This document shows, one piece after another, positions 22,880 through 30,083 of a stretch of DNA of 36,035 nt (within the stretch, counting starts at the first letter, position 1; each line of letters begins with the position of its first letter). The stretch is taken from positions 1 through 36,035 of the forward strand of contig CAJJNQ010000026.1 in assembly GCA_905193155.1 (NCBI GenBank). Direction: 5' to 3'. A program made the position numbers and the translations under genes. The notes under the pieces were generated by a model. That model was not told where the DNA came from, made no database searches, and was given only the letters and a program-made list of their open reading frames with translations. Source of the DNA: an uncultured Christensenella sp. (GTDB lineage Bacteria > Bacillota > Clostridia > Christensenellales > UBA1750).

Positions 22880-23422
22880 TCAGGCCTGCGCAAAGGGCAT
22901 ACCCAGCAGTCTGAGCAGTTCCTTTGCTTCCTCGTCGGTCTTGGCGGTGGTGACGAAGATCATCTCCATGCCGCGGATCTTATCGACCTTATCGTACTCG
23001 ATTTCCGGGAACAGCAGCTGTTCGCGGATGCCCAGGGCGTAGTTGCCGCGGCCGTCGAAGGCCTTGGTGGAAACGCCGCGGAAGTCGCGCACGCGGGGAA
23101 GGGCGATGTTCATGAGCTTATCGGCAAACTCATACATTCTCTCGCTGCGCAGCGTCACCTTCGCGCCGATCTTCATGCCCTCGCGGAGCTTGAAGTTTGC
23201 GATGGACTTGCGGGCCACCGTGACCTGGGGCTTCTGGCCCGCGATCACGGTCAGGTCTGCAACTGCCGCGTCAAACGACTTGGGGTTATCCTTCGCCTCG
23301 CCAAGACCCATGTTGATCACGATCTTTTCAAGACGGGGGATCTGCATCACGTTTTTGTATCCGAACTTCGCCATCATTGCAGGGGCGACTTCGGCCGTGT
23401 ACTTGTCGTGCAATCTAGACAC
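22880..23422 (-). CDS. rplE: 50S ribosomal protein L5
   Basis: 180 residues starting at GTG (23422), ten bases after GGGAGG. An upstream ATG would add 17 residues overlapping rplX and is rejected. RLHDKYTAEVAPAMMAKFGY, IVINMGLGEAKDNPK and GNYALGIREQLLFPEIEYD are diagnostic. It binds 5S rRNA and contacts the P-site tRNA. Confidence 0.97.
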   Translation of the reverse strand: MSRLHDKYTAEVAPAMMAKFGYKNVMQIPRLEKIVINMGLGEAKDNPKSFDAAVADLTVIAGQKPQVTVARKSIANFKLREGMKIGAKVTLRSERMYEFADKLMNIALPRVRDFRGVSTKAFDGRGNYALGIREQLLFPEIEYDKVDKIRGMEMIFVTTAKTDEEAKELLRLLGMPFAQA

Positions 23423-23445
23423 TCTTTTGTCCTCCCTTGCTTGAT

Positions 23446-23772
23446 TTAGAAGGTCTCGCCGCACTTCTTGCACAGACGAGCCTTGTTGCCGTCATCAAGC
23501 AGCTTGTGTGCGAGCCGGGTGGGCTTGCCGCAGCTGGGGCAAACCAGCATAACCTTCGAAGCGAAGATGGGCGCTTCCTGGTGGATGATGCCACCCTGCT
23601 GGCCCATGCCGCGCGGCTTCTTATGCTTGGTCGCCATTGCGACGCCCTCTACAATGATCTTGCCTTCAGAAGGCATGGCCACCAGGACCTTGCCCTTCTT
23701 GCCGGCATCCTTACCGGAAATGACAACCACGGTGTCATTCTTTTTGACGTGAATTTTCTTAGGCGTAGCCAT
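23446..23772 (-). CDS. rplX: 50S ribosomal protein L24
   Basis: 108 residues. KOW motif (VVVISGKDAGKKGKVLVAMP), HKKPRGMGQQGGIIHQEAPI, and a C-terminal zinc-ribbon-like pair (Cys78/Cys81, Cys101/Cys104). It initiates 50S assembly. The ATG at 23772 follows GGAGG by eight bases; an ATG five codons upstream would overlap that site. Confidence 0.97.
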   Translation of the reverse strand: MATPKKIHVKKNDTVVVISGKDAGKKGKVLVAMPSEGKIIVEGVAMATKHKKPRGMGQQGGIIHQEAPIFASKVMLVCPSCGKPTRLAHKLLDDGNKARLCKKCGETF

Positions 23773-23787
23773 GTCGTCTACCTCCAA

Positions 23788-24156
23788 TTAAAGCACTTCG
23801 GGCGCGAGCGAGACGATCTTCATGAAATCCTTCTCGCGCAGCTCACGAGCGACAGGCCCGAAGATACGGGTTCCGCGCGGCTGCTTCGCGTCGTTGATGA
23901 CGACGGCGGCGTTATCGTCAAAGCGGATGTAGCTTCCATCCGGACGGCGCTTGGACTTGACGGTGCGCACGATGACGGCCTTGACGACGTCACCCTTCTT
24001 CACCGTTCCGCCGGGCGTCGCGCTCTTGACAGATGCGACGATCACATCGCCGATGCTGCCGGAGCCACGGAAGGAACCGCCGAGAACACGGATGCACATG
24101 ATTTCCTTGGCGCCGGAGTTATCGGCAACCTTCAATCTAGTCTGCGGTTGTACCAT
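23788..24156 (-). CDS. rplN: 50S ribosomal protein L14
   Basis: 122 residues: MVQPQTRLKVADNSGAKEI, the signature RPDGSYIRFDDNAAVVIN, and the C-terminal FMKIVSLAPEVL. It forms an intersubunit bridge. GGGAGGG precedes the ATG; first gene of the spc segment, after rpsQ. Confidence 0.98.
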   Translation of the reverse strand: MVQPQTRLKVADNSGAKEIMCIRVLGGSFRGSGSIGDVIVASVKSATPGGTVKKGDVVKAVIVRTVKSKRRPDGSYIRFDDNAAVVINDAKQPRGTRIFGPVARELREKDFMKIVSLAPEVL

Positions 24157-24181
24157 AGTTTGTTACCCTCCCTATCTCGGC

Positions 24182-24442
24182 TTACTTCGCCTTTTCGACG
24201 ATCTCAACCAGCCTCCAACGCTTTTCGCGGCTCAACGGGCGGGTCTCCATCACCTTCACGACGTCGCCGACGCTGCAGGTATTGTTCTCATCGTGGGCCT
24301 TGAGCTTGGTCGTACGGTTCAGGATCTTGCCGTACAGGCCGTGCTTGACACGAGTTTTGATCGCCACAACGATGGTCTTGTCCATTTTATCGCTGACCAC
24401 GATTCCTACGCGGGTCTTACGGTTTCCTCTGACTTCAGACAT
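24182..24442 (-). CDS. rpsQ: 30S ribosomal protein S17
   Basis: 86 residues: RKTRVGIVVSDKMDKTIVVA and DVVKVMETRPLSREKRWRLV, a complete OB fold that binds the 5' domain of 16S rRNA. Last gene of the S10 segment. Confidence 0.98.
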   Translation of the reverse strand: MSEVRGNRKTRVGIVVSDKMDKTIVVAIKTRVKHGLYGKILNRTTKLKAHDENNTCSVGDVVKVMETRPLSREKRWRLVEIVEKAK

Positions 24443-24468
24443 TGAGGTTTCTCCTTTCCGTATCGTGA

Positions 24469-24669
24469 TCAGGCCTGCGCCTTGATCTGACGATCACGCA
24501 GAATTGTCTTAACCCTAGCGATGTTGCGCTTCGTTTCGCGGATCATCATCGGATTCTGAAGCTGGCCGGTGGCCAATTGAAAGCGAAGATTGAAAAGCTC
24601 AGTTTTGAGCTCTGCCAGCTGCTGATCCAGCTCGGTATCCGTCATTTCGATGTACTTGTTCGCCTTCAT
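24469..24669 (-). CDS. rpmC: 50S ribosomal protein L29
   Basis: 66 residues: EMTDTELDQQLAELKTELFN, then FQLATGQLQNPMMIRETKR. A helical hairpin at the exit tunnel, trigger-factor docking region. Its ATG overlaps the rplP stop (ATGA), so the two are coupled. Confidence 0.98.
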   Translation of the reverse strand: MKANKYIEMTDTELDQQLAELKTELFNLRFQLATGQLQNPMMIRETKRNIARVKTILRDRQIKAQA

Positions 24670-25103
24670 TCTTCTTCACCACCCTGTGCTTTGTCTGCCG
24701 CCTTGGCAATGATCTTGGTCGTGCAAGGCAGCTTGTGCGAGGCCAGGCGGAGCGCTTCGCGCGCGGCTTCCTCAGGAACGCCGGCGATCTCGAAGAGCAC
24801 GCGGCCGGGCTTGACCACAGCCACCCAGTATTCGGGCGAGCCCTTACCGGAACCCATTCGGGTCTCAGCCGGCTTCTTGGTCACGGGCTTATCGGGGAAA
24901 ATCTTGATCCAGACCTGACCGCCGCGGCGGATGAAACGAGTCATCGCGATACGAGCAGCCTCGATCTGACGGGACGTAACCCAGCAGGGCTCGGTGGCCT
25001 GCAGGCCATATTCGCCGTAAGCAATGAAGTTACCACGGCTTGCCTTACCCTTCATGCGTCCGCGCATAACGCGGCGGCGCTTGACTCTCTTCGGCATCAA
25101 CAT
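24666..25103 (-). CDS. rplP: 50S ribosomal protein L16
   Basis: 145 residues: MLMPKRVKRRRVMRGRMKG, QIEAARIAMTRFIRRGGQVW and GKGSPEYWVAVVKPGRVLF. It positions the A-site tRNA. It begins three bases beyond the rpsC stop and overlaps rpmC by four bases. Confidence 0.98.
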   Translation of the reverse strand: MLMPKRVKRRRVMRGRMKGKASRGNFIAYGEYGLQATEPCWVTSRQIEAARIAMTRFIRRGGQVWIKIFPDKPVTKKPAETRMGSGKGSPEYWVAVVKPGRVLFEIAGVPEEAAREALRLASHKLPCTTKIIAKAADKAQGGEEE

Positions 25104-25106
25104 GAC

Positions 25107-25778
25107 TTATTTTCCTCCCTCCGCGGACTTGACGGGGGCCTTCTTGGCACGGGGAAGCACCTGGCCCTTGTAAATCCACACCTTGACGCCAATGCGTCCG
25201 TAGGTGGTGCTGGCTTCTGCAAAGCCATAGTCGATATTCGCGCGCAGCGTCTGAAGAGGAATGGAACCCTCGTGATAGCCCTCGGTGCGGGCGATTTCAG
25301 CGCCGCCCAGACGGCCGGAGACCTGCATCTTGATTCCCTTTGCGCCGGAACGCATCGCAAAACCGATGTTCTGCTTCATCGCACGGCGGAAGGAAACGCG
25401 CTTTTCCAGAGACTGAGCGACCTTCTCGGCGACGAGCTGAGCGTCGGCCTCGGGCTGCTTGACCTCCAGGATGTTCAGGGAAACCGCCTTGCCGGTGAAG
25501 GCTTCGATTTCCTTCTTGAGCGCTTCTGCGCCCGCGCCGCCGCGGCCGATGACGATGCCGGGCTTGGCGGTGTAGATGTTGACCGTGACCTTGTTGGAAG
25601 CGCGCTCGATATCAATGTGGGAGATACCGGCCGCAAAGAGCTTTTCCTTGAGCATTTTGCGCAGGGCGTGATCTTCAACAAGGTTATTGGAAAAATCCTT
25701 CTTGGTGGCGTACCACTTGGCGGACCAATCCTTGATCACACCAACTCTGGCGCCATGGGGATTAACTTTCTGTCCCAT
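25107..25778 (-). CDS. rpsC: 30S ribosomal protein S3
   Basis: 223 residues. N-terminal MGQKVNPHGARVGVIKDWSA, central KH domain (KPGIVIGRGGAGAEALKKEI) and C-terminal domain (GRLGGAEIARTEGYHEGSIP). It lines the mRNA entry channel. It lies between rplV and rplP. Confidence 0.98.
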   Translation of the reverse strand: MGQKVNPHGARVGVIKDWSAKWYATKKDFSNNLVEDHALRKMLKEKLFAAGISHIDIERASNKVTVNIYTAKPGIVIGRGGAGAEALKKEIEAFTGKAVSLNILEVKQPEADAQLVAEKVAQSLEKRVSFRRAMKQNIGFAMRSGAKGIKMQVSGRLGGAEIARTEGYHEGSIPLQTLRANIDYGFAEASTTYGRIGVKVWIYKGQVLPRAKKAPVKSAEGGK

Positions 25779-25793
25779 GAATCTTCCTCCTTG

Positions 25794-26177
25794 TTACTTC
25801 TGGTCCAGGATCACAGTGATGTGGCTGGAACGCTTCAGGATCGAGAACGCCTGTCCTCTGCTGCGGGGATGGAAGCGCTTGAGGGTCGGGCCCTGGTTCG
25901 CGTAAGCTTCCGCAACGTAGAGGGTGCTGCGGTCGAGGTCGAGGTTGTTCTCAGCGTTCGCAATGGCGCTGTTCAAAACCTTGGCAACCACGGGGGAAGC
26001 AGCCTTGGGGGTGTTCATGAGGATCGCCAGCGCCTGGTCGGCGCTCTTACCGCGGATCAGATCCAGCACAATGTGGACCTTGCGGGAAGGAATGCGGATG
26101 TATTTGGCAGTGCAGCGTGCGCGCTTGTCGGCATTGGCCTTGCGCGCCGCGCTCTTTTCGCGGGATCTCGTTGCCAT
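25794..26177 (-). CDS. rplV: 50S ribosomal protein L22
   Basis: 127 residues: core YIRIPSRKVHIVLDLIRGKS, ALAILMNTPKAASPVVAKVL and the C-terminal RFHPRSRGQAFSILKRSSH hairpin that reaches the exit tunnel. A basic 20-residue extension precedes the core. Confidence 0.98.
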   Translation of the reverse strand: MATRSREKSAARKANADKRARCTAKYIRIPSRKVHIVLDLIRGKSADQALAILMNTPKAASPVVAKVLNSAIANAENNLDLDRSTLYVAEAYANQGPTLKRFHPRSRGQAFSILKRSSHITVILDQK

Positions 26178-26193
26178 TTATGTTCCTCCTTCC

Positions 26194-26472
26194 TTAGCGG
26201 CCGCCGGTGGACTTTTCACCGGCATGGCCACGGAAAGTGCGGGTCGGCGCGAACTCGCCCAGCTTGTGGCCGACCATTTCCTCGGTCACATAAACCGGCA
26301 CGTGCTTGCGGCCATCGTGGACGGCGATGGTGTGGCCCACAAAATCGGGGAAGATCGTGGACGAACGAGACCACGTCTTCAACACCTTCTTCTCGCCCTT
26401 GTTATTCATTTCTTCAACCCTTTTCAGAAGCCGCGCTTCTACATAAGGGCCCTTCTTAACAGATCTGGACAT
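26194..26472 (-). CDS. rpsS: 30S ribosomal protein S19
   Basis: 92 residues: MSRSVKKGPYVEARLLKRVE, WSRSSTIFPDFVGHTIAVHD and KLGEFAPTRTFRGHAGEK, a complete head protein. It lies between rplB and rplV. Confidence 0.98.
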   Translation of the reverse strand: MSRSVKKGPYVEARLLKRVEEMNNKGEKKVLKTWSRSSTIFPDFVGHTIAVHDGRKHVPVYVTEEMVGHKLGEFAPTRTFRGHAGEKSTGGR

Positions 26473-26492
26473 GAAGTGTGCCTCCTTCTGGC

Positions 26493-27326
26493 TTACTTGC
26501 CGTTACGGCGCTTGACGATGAACTTATCGCTGGGGTTGCGATGCTTACGGGTCTTGCGGCCCTGCGTCGGCTTGCCCCACGGCGTCACAGGTCCGGGCAT
26601 ACCAACAGGAGACTTACCTTCACCACCGCCGTGCGGGTGGTCGTTCGGGTTCATGACAACGCCGCGGTTGTGGGGACGGAAGCCCATGTGACGGACGCGG
26701 CCGGCCTTACCCAGGTTAACGTTCTCGTGGTCGATGTTGCCGACCTGACCGATGGTGGCCTTGCAGCCCATCGGGATCATGCGGACCTCGCCGGAGGGCA
26801 GGCGAACCTGCGCCCAGGCGCCTTCCTTAGCCATCAGCTGCGCCGCGTTGCCGGCGGAGCGGACGAGCTGAGCGCCCTTGCCGGGCAGCAGCTCGATGCA
26901 GTGGATCAGGGTACCCAGCGGGATGTTGGCGATGGGCATCGCGTTGCCGGGCTTGATGTCAGCCTCGGAGCCGCTGAGGATCGTGTCGCCCACATGCAGA
27001 CCGTAGGGAGCGATGATGTAGCGCTTCTCGCCGTCGGCATAAACCAGAAGAGCGATGTTGGCGCTGCGGTTGGGGTCGTATTCAATGGTCGCAACCTTGG
27101 CGGGGATGCCGTCCTTGTTGCGCTTGAAGTCGATGATGCGGTACTTTCTGCGCGCCGCACCGCCGCGGAAGCGGACGGTGATCTTGCCGTGGACGTTGCG
27201 TCCGCCGGTGGAGCGCTTATCTTCAAGCAGAGACTTCTCAGGCGTGGTGCAGGTGATTTCCTCGTAAGCGGAAACCGACATGAAGCGGCGGCCCGGAGAG
27301 GTCGGCTTATAGAACTTGATAGCCAT
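26493..27326 (-). CDS. rplB: 50S ribosomal protein L2
   Basis: 277 residues: MAIKFYKPTSPGRRFMSVSA, GRNVHGKITVRFRGGAARRK, and the peptidyl-transferase-proximal MNPNDHPHGGGEGKSPVG with its conserved His. Full length. Confidence 0.99.
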   Translation of the reverse strand: MAIKFYKPTSPGRRFMSVSAYEEITCTTPEKSLLEDKRSTGGRNVHGKITVRFRGGAARRKYRIIDFKRNKDGIPAKVATIEYDPNRSANIALLVYADGEKRYIIAPYGLHVGDTILSGSEADIKPGNAMPIANIPLGTLIHCIELLPGKGAQLVRSAGNAAQLMAKEGAWAQVRLPSGEVRMIPMGCKATIGQVGNIDHENVNLGKAGRVRHMGFRPHNRGVVMNPNDHPHGGGEGKSPVGMPGPVTPWGKPTQGRKTRKHRNPSDKFIVKRRNGK

Positions 27327-27355
27327 CCTTAAATTCCCTCCTAGAAAAGCTTAAC

Positions 27356-27652
27356 TTACTCGGCCATGCCCTCGAAGAACTCGATGGGCTTAGAGGATTC
27401 CGTGAGCTTGACGTAAGCCTTCTTGACTTCCGCGCGGCGGCCGGAGTGCAGTCCCATGCGCTTGACCTTGCCGATCTGGCGAGCGGTGTTGACTCTTTCG
27501 ACCTTGACGCCGAAAATGGTCTCAATCGCTTGCTTGATCTCGGTCTTGTTCGCCTTGAGGGCTACTTCAAAGGTGTAATCCTTGTTTGCGATTCCGTCAT
27601 AGCTTGCTTCGGTGAGAACCGGACGCAGAATGATGTCGTGGGGATTCTTCAT
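27356..27652 (-). CDS. rplW: 50S ribosomal protein L23
   Basis: 98 residues: PHDIILRPVLTEASYDGIAN and ANKTEIKQAIETIFGVKVER. Docking site at the exit tunnel for trigger factor and SRP. Its ATG overlaps the rplD stop by four bases. Confidence 0.98.
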   Translation of the reverse strand: MKNPHDIILRPVLTEASYDGIANKDYTFEVALKANKTEIKQAIETIFGVKVERVNTARQIGKVKRMGLHSGRRAEVKKAYVKLTESSKPIEFFEGMAE

Positions 27653-28272
27653 GCGTACACCTCCTCAATCTGAGCAACAGCGTCTTTGACGACGACCAGC
27701 TTGTCGCAGCCGAGGATGTCCAGCACGTTGATGGTGTTGACAAAAGCCAGCTTCAAGCCGGGGATGTTGTTGGAAACGCGGGCGATGGTCTCGTCCTTGC
27801 CGGGGAGGACCAGCAGGGTCTTCTTCTCGGCGCCGATGGCGGAAAGGACCTTGGCCATCTCGCGGGTCTTGGGGGTTTCGAAGGTCAGCGCATCGAGCAC
27901 GACCATCTCTTCGCCCGCAACCTTGGCGGACAGAGCGCACTTCATGGCCAGGCGCTTCACCTTGCGCGGCACGCTCTTGGAATAATCGCGGGGCTTGGGC
28001 GCGAAGACCACGCCGCCGTGCGTCCACTGGGGAGCGCGGGTAGAACCCTGGCGGGCACGGCCGGTGCCCTTCTGGCGCCAGGGCTTTTTGCCGCCGCCGG
28101 CAACCTCAGTGCGGCCCAGGGCGCTCTGGGTGCCCTGGCGCTTGTTGGCAAGCTGTGCAACGATGACCTGGTGCACGACAGGCTCATTCATAGGAACTGC
28201 AAAGATGCCGTCGGCCAGCTCGATCTCGCCGACATTGGCGCCCTGCATGTTCGTCAATGCAATCTTAGGCAT
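27649..28272 (-). CDS. rplD: 50S ribosomal protein L4
   Basis: 207 residues from the ATG at 28272 (MPKIALTNMQGANVGEIELA); a longer upstream frame overlaps rplC and lacks a ribosome binding site, while GGAGG lies about 11 bases before the chosen start. KKPWRQKGTGRARQGSTRAP is the tunnel-lining loop signature. In some bacteria L4 represses the S10 operon through its leader. Confidence 0.98.
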   Translation of the reverse strand: MPKIALTNMQGANVGEIELADGIFAVPMNEPVVHQVIVAQLANKRQGTQSALGRTEVAGGGKKPWRQKGTGRARQGSTRAPQWTHGGVVFAPKPRDYSKSVPRKVKRLAMKCALSAKVAGEEMVVLDALTFETPKTREMAKVLSAIGAEKKTLLVLPGKDETIARVSNNIPGLKLAFVNTINVLDILGCDKLVVVKDAVAQIEEVYA

Positions 28273-28300
28273 ATTATGCGTATCCTCCTTATGCTTGCTC

Positions 28301-28942
28301 TTACGCCTTGACCGAGTCACGGATCATAAGCAAGCCGCCGTTCGGGCCGGGAAGAGCGCCCTTGACAAAGAGCAGGTTGCGCTCGCCATCGACTCTGACC
28401 ACTTCGAGGTTCTGCACGGTGACGTGCTCGTTACCCCACTGGCCGGCCATGTGCTTGTTCTTGAAAACACGCGACGGATCGGAGTTAGCGCTGAGGGAAC
28501 CAACGCCGCGATGGTACTTGGAACCGTGCGCCATAGGACCGGTGTGCTGGTTCCAACGCAGGATGGGGCCGGTGTAGCCCTTACCTTTGCTGGTACCGGA
28601 GACGTCGATGCTGTCGCCCTTGGCAAAGACATCCACGCCGATGAGCTGTCCCACTTCATAGTTCTGCGCATCGTCCAGACGGAACTCGCGGAGATAACGG
28701 GTGGCGGCTACGCCAGCCTTTTTGAAGTGGCCTTGCTCGGGCTTGTTCTTAAGCTTCTTTGCGCGGCTCTCCGTGAGAGTCTTGAAGCCTACCTGGATGG
28801 CGGAATAGCCATCACGCTCCACGGTCTTCTTCTGCACGACAGTGCAGGGACCCGCTTCGACGACGGTAACGGGAACAACGCGTCCGTCCTCAAGGAACAG
28901 CTGCGTCATGCCGACCTTCGTGCCGAGAATCGCCTTTTTCAT
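28301..28942 (-). CDS. rplC: 50S ribosomal protein L3
   Basis: 213 residues from the ATG at 28942 (MKKAILGTKVGMTQLFLEDG), with GGAGGTG upstream; an ATG seven codons earlier overlaps that site and is rejected. GSKYHRGVGSLSANSDPSRV carries the usual finger near the peptidyl transferase centre. Confidence 0.98.
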   Translation of the reverse strand: MKKAILGTKVGMTQLFLEDGRVVPVTVVEAGPCTVVQKKTVERDGYSAIQVGFKTLTESRAKKLKNKPEQGHFKKAGVAATRYLREFRLDDAQNYEVGQLIGVDVFAKGDSIDVSGTSKGKGYTGPILRWNQHTGPMAHGSKYHRGVGSLSANSDPSRVFKNKHMAGQWGNEHVTVQNLEVVRVDGERNLLFVKGALPGPNGGLLMIRDSVKA

Positions 28943-28962
28943 GTTACTTGGCACCTCCAACA

Positions 28963-29271
28963 TTAGAGCTTGATCTCGATATCAACACCGGCAGGCAAGT
29001 CCAGCCGCATCAGGGCATCCACCGTCTTGGGGGTGGGAGAGAGGATGTCGATCAGGCGCTTGTGGGTGCGCATCTCGAACTGCTCTCTGGAGTCCTTGTA
29101 CTTGTGGGTTGCGCGCAGGATGGTGACGACTTCCTTTTCGGTGGGAAGCGGAATGGGACCGGAAACCCGGGCGCCCGTGCGCTTCGCCGTCTCCACGATG
29201 CGTTCTGCCGACTGATCGATGAGGGTGTGCTCATACGCCTTGAGCTTGATACGGATCTTCTGATTGGCCAT
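28963..29271 (-). CDS. rpsJ: 30S ribosomal protein S10
   Basis: 102 residues: MANQKIRIKLKAYEHTLIDQ and the loop RTHKRLIDILSPTPKTVDAL. It is both a head protein and the NusE partner of NusB in antitermination. First gene of the superoperon; AAGGAGG precedes the ATG by seven bases. Confidence 0.99.
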   Translation of the reverse strand: MANQKIRIKLKAYEHTLIDQSAERIVETAKRTGARVSGPIPLPTEKEVVTILRATHKYKDSREQFEMRTHKRLIDILSPTPKTVDALMRLDLPAGVDIEIKL

Positions 29272-29462
29272 GTTTTTACCTCCTTACAGGTTGAAGCTCA
29301 TATACACCGCGCCGTGTGTGCCGCAAAGATTTACTTTTGCGGCGCGGCTCCGCCTCCCCGACCCAGGGAAGCTGATGAGCCTGCGTCCGTCTTGCGGACA
29401 GGTCCACGAGAATTACCTGGCGACCATGACCAGCAACTTCCCGCTTCATCCCATGCGGCAAC
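29272..29462 (-). promoter_or_regulatory. Structured leader of the S10-spc-alpha superoperon
   Basis: About 190 bases lie between the predicted transcription start and rpsJ. They hold a hairpin built on GTCCG (29385-29389) / CGGAC (29395-29399) extended by CTG/CAG, and two hairpins that cannot coexist: GCCGCAAAG (29320-29328) with CTTTTGCGGC (29334-29343), and CCGCGCCG (29307-29314) with CGGCGCGG (29340-29347). The overlap suggests an RNA switch, perhaps bound by a ribosomal protein such as L4. No T-run follows, so control of translation or of elongation is as possible as attenuation. Confidence 0.5.
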
Positions 29463-29468
29463 TACTAA

Positions 29469-29497
29469 AGTATACACGATGTTTTTTTTCAATGCAA
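29469..29497 (-). promoter_or_regulatory. Promoter of the ribosomal superoperon
   Basis: TTGCAT (29497-29492), 17-bp spacer with a run of eight A residues, TATACT (29474-29469). The start site would be near 29462. The surrounding 29460-29600 is AT-rich and otherwise empty. Confidence 0.65.
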
Positions 29498-29609
29498 GAA
29501 CTTTTTTGCTCTTTACAGACTTTTCACAAAAAGAATTTTGGCTCTATTCTCAGCTTTCCCGCGTCCACATCTTTACACGCCCCCGTGTGTGTCGCTTTTC
29601 GTTCATTGT

Positions 29610-29638
29610 AAAAAAAGAAGGCCGATTCTCAGCCTTCT
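29610..29638 (-). terminator. Terminator beyond the repeat array
   Basis: GAAGGC and GCCTTC with a nine-base loop, followed on the minus strand by seven T residues. It would stop minus-strand transcription coming from the membrane protein gene through the repeat array, just before the ribosomal promoter. Confidence 0.8.
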
Positions 29639-29678
29639 ATCTCATGATGTCTTTTTCTCTTTTCGACGAAATGCGGCT

Positions 29679-30067
29679 CCCCTGTACCCGCAGGGCACAG
29701 CGAGCCTGAAGCATGTACGTTTTTCCAAAGACAGCGTGGTGCGCTGTCCCGAAGAAATAAGCCATGCGCAACACCGGCGCAGCTCGAAGAGCTGAGACGG
29801 TGCGAAGACACCCGCAGGGTGAGCGCAGCGAACCTGTAGGTCGAACGTTTTATAGAAAAGGCCATGGTATGGCCTTTTCTATAAATAAGTCGGCCGTAAC
29901 ACCGGAACGTTTCGAAGGGGCGTTTCGGTGCGAAGATACCCGCAGGGTGAGCGCAGCGATCCTGAAGCATGAGCGTTTTGCAGAAAAGAGTACTGTGTAC
30001 TCTTTTCGGAAAATAAGCCATGCGTAACACCGGCGCAGCTCGAAGAGCTGAGACGGTGCGAAGGGGG
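29679..30067 (+). repeat. Structured hairpin repeat array, locus 2 (three units)
   Basis: The array opens with CCCCTGTA (29679-29686) and closes with CGAAGGGGG (30059-30067). Units start at P1 copies CCC-GCA-GGG at 29687, 29811 and 29939 (spacing 124 and 128). P3 outer stems are GCATG/CATGC in units 1 and 3 but GGTCG/CGGCC in unit 2. Unit 2 has perfect 16-bp inner arms (29850-29865, 29869-29884). P4 outer stems are CACCG/CGGTG throughout, with inner stem sequences of two kinds (GCAGCTC-GAA-GAGCTG in units 1 and 3, an ACG/CGT-containing one in unit 2). It lies between the membrane protein stop and a minus-strand terminator, so it may be transcribed as a 3' UTR. Confidence 0.9.
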
Positions 30068-30083
30068 CTGTCTGCGGCTGCCC

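Noticed and set aside
29679..30067. tRNA or tmRNA cluster
   Set aside because: The hairpins do not form a cloverleaf with T-loop or anticodon consensus, and there is no CCA-type end.
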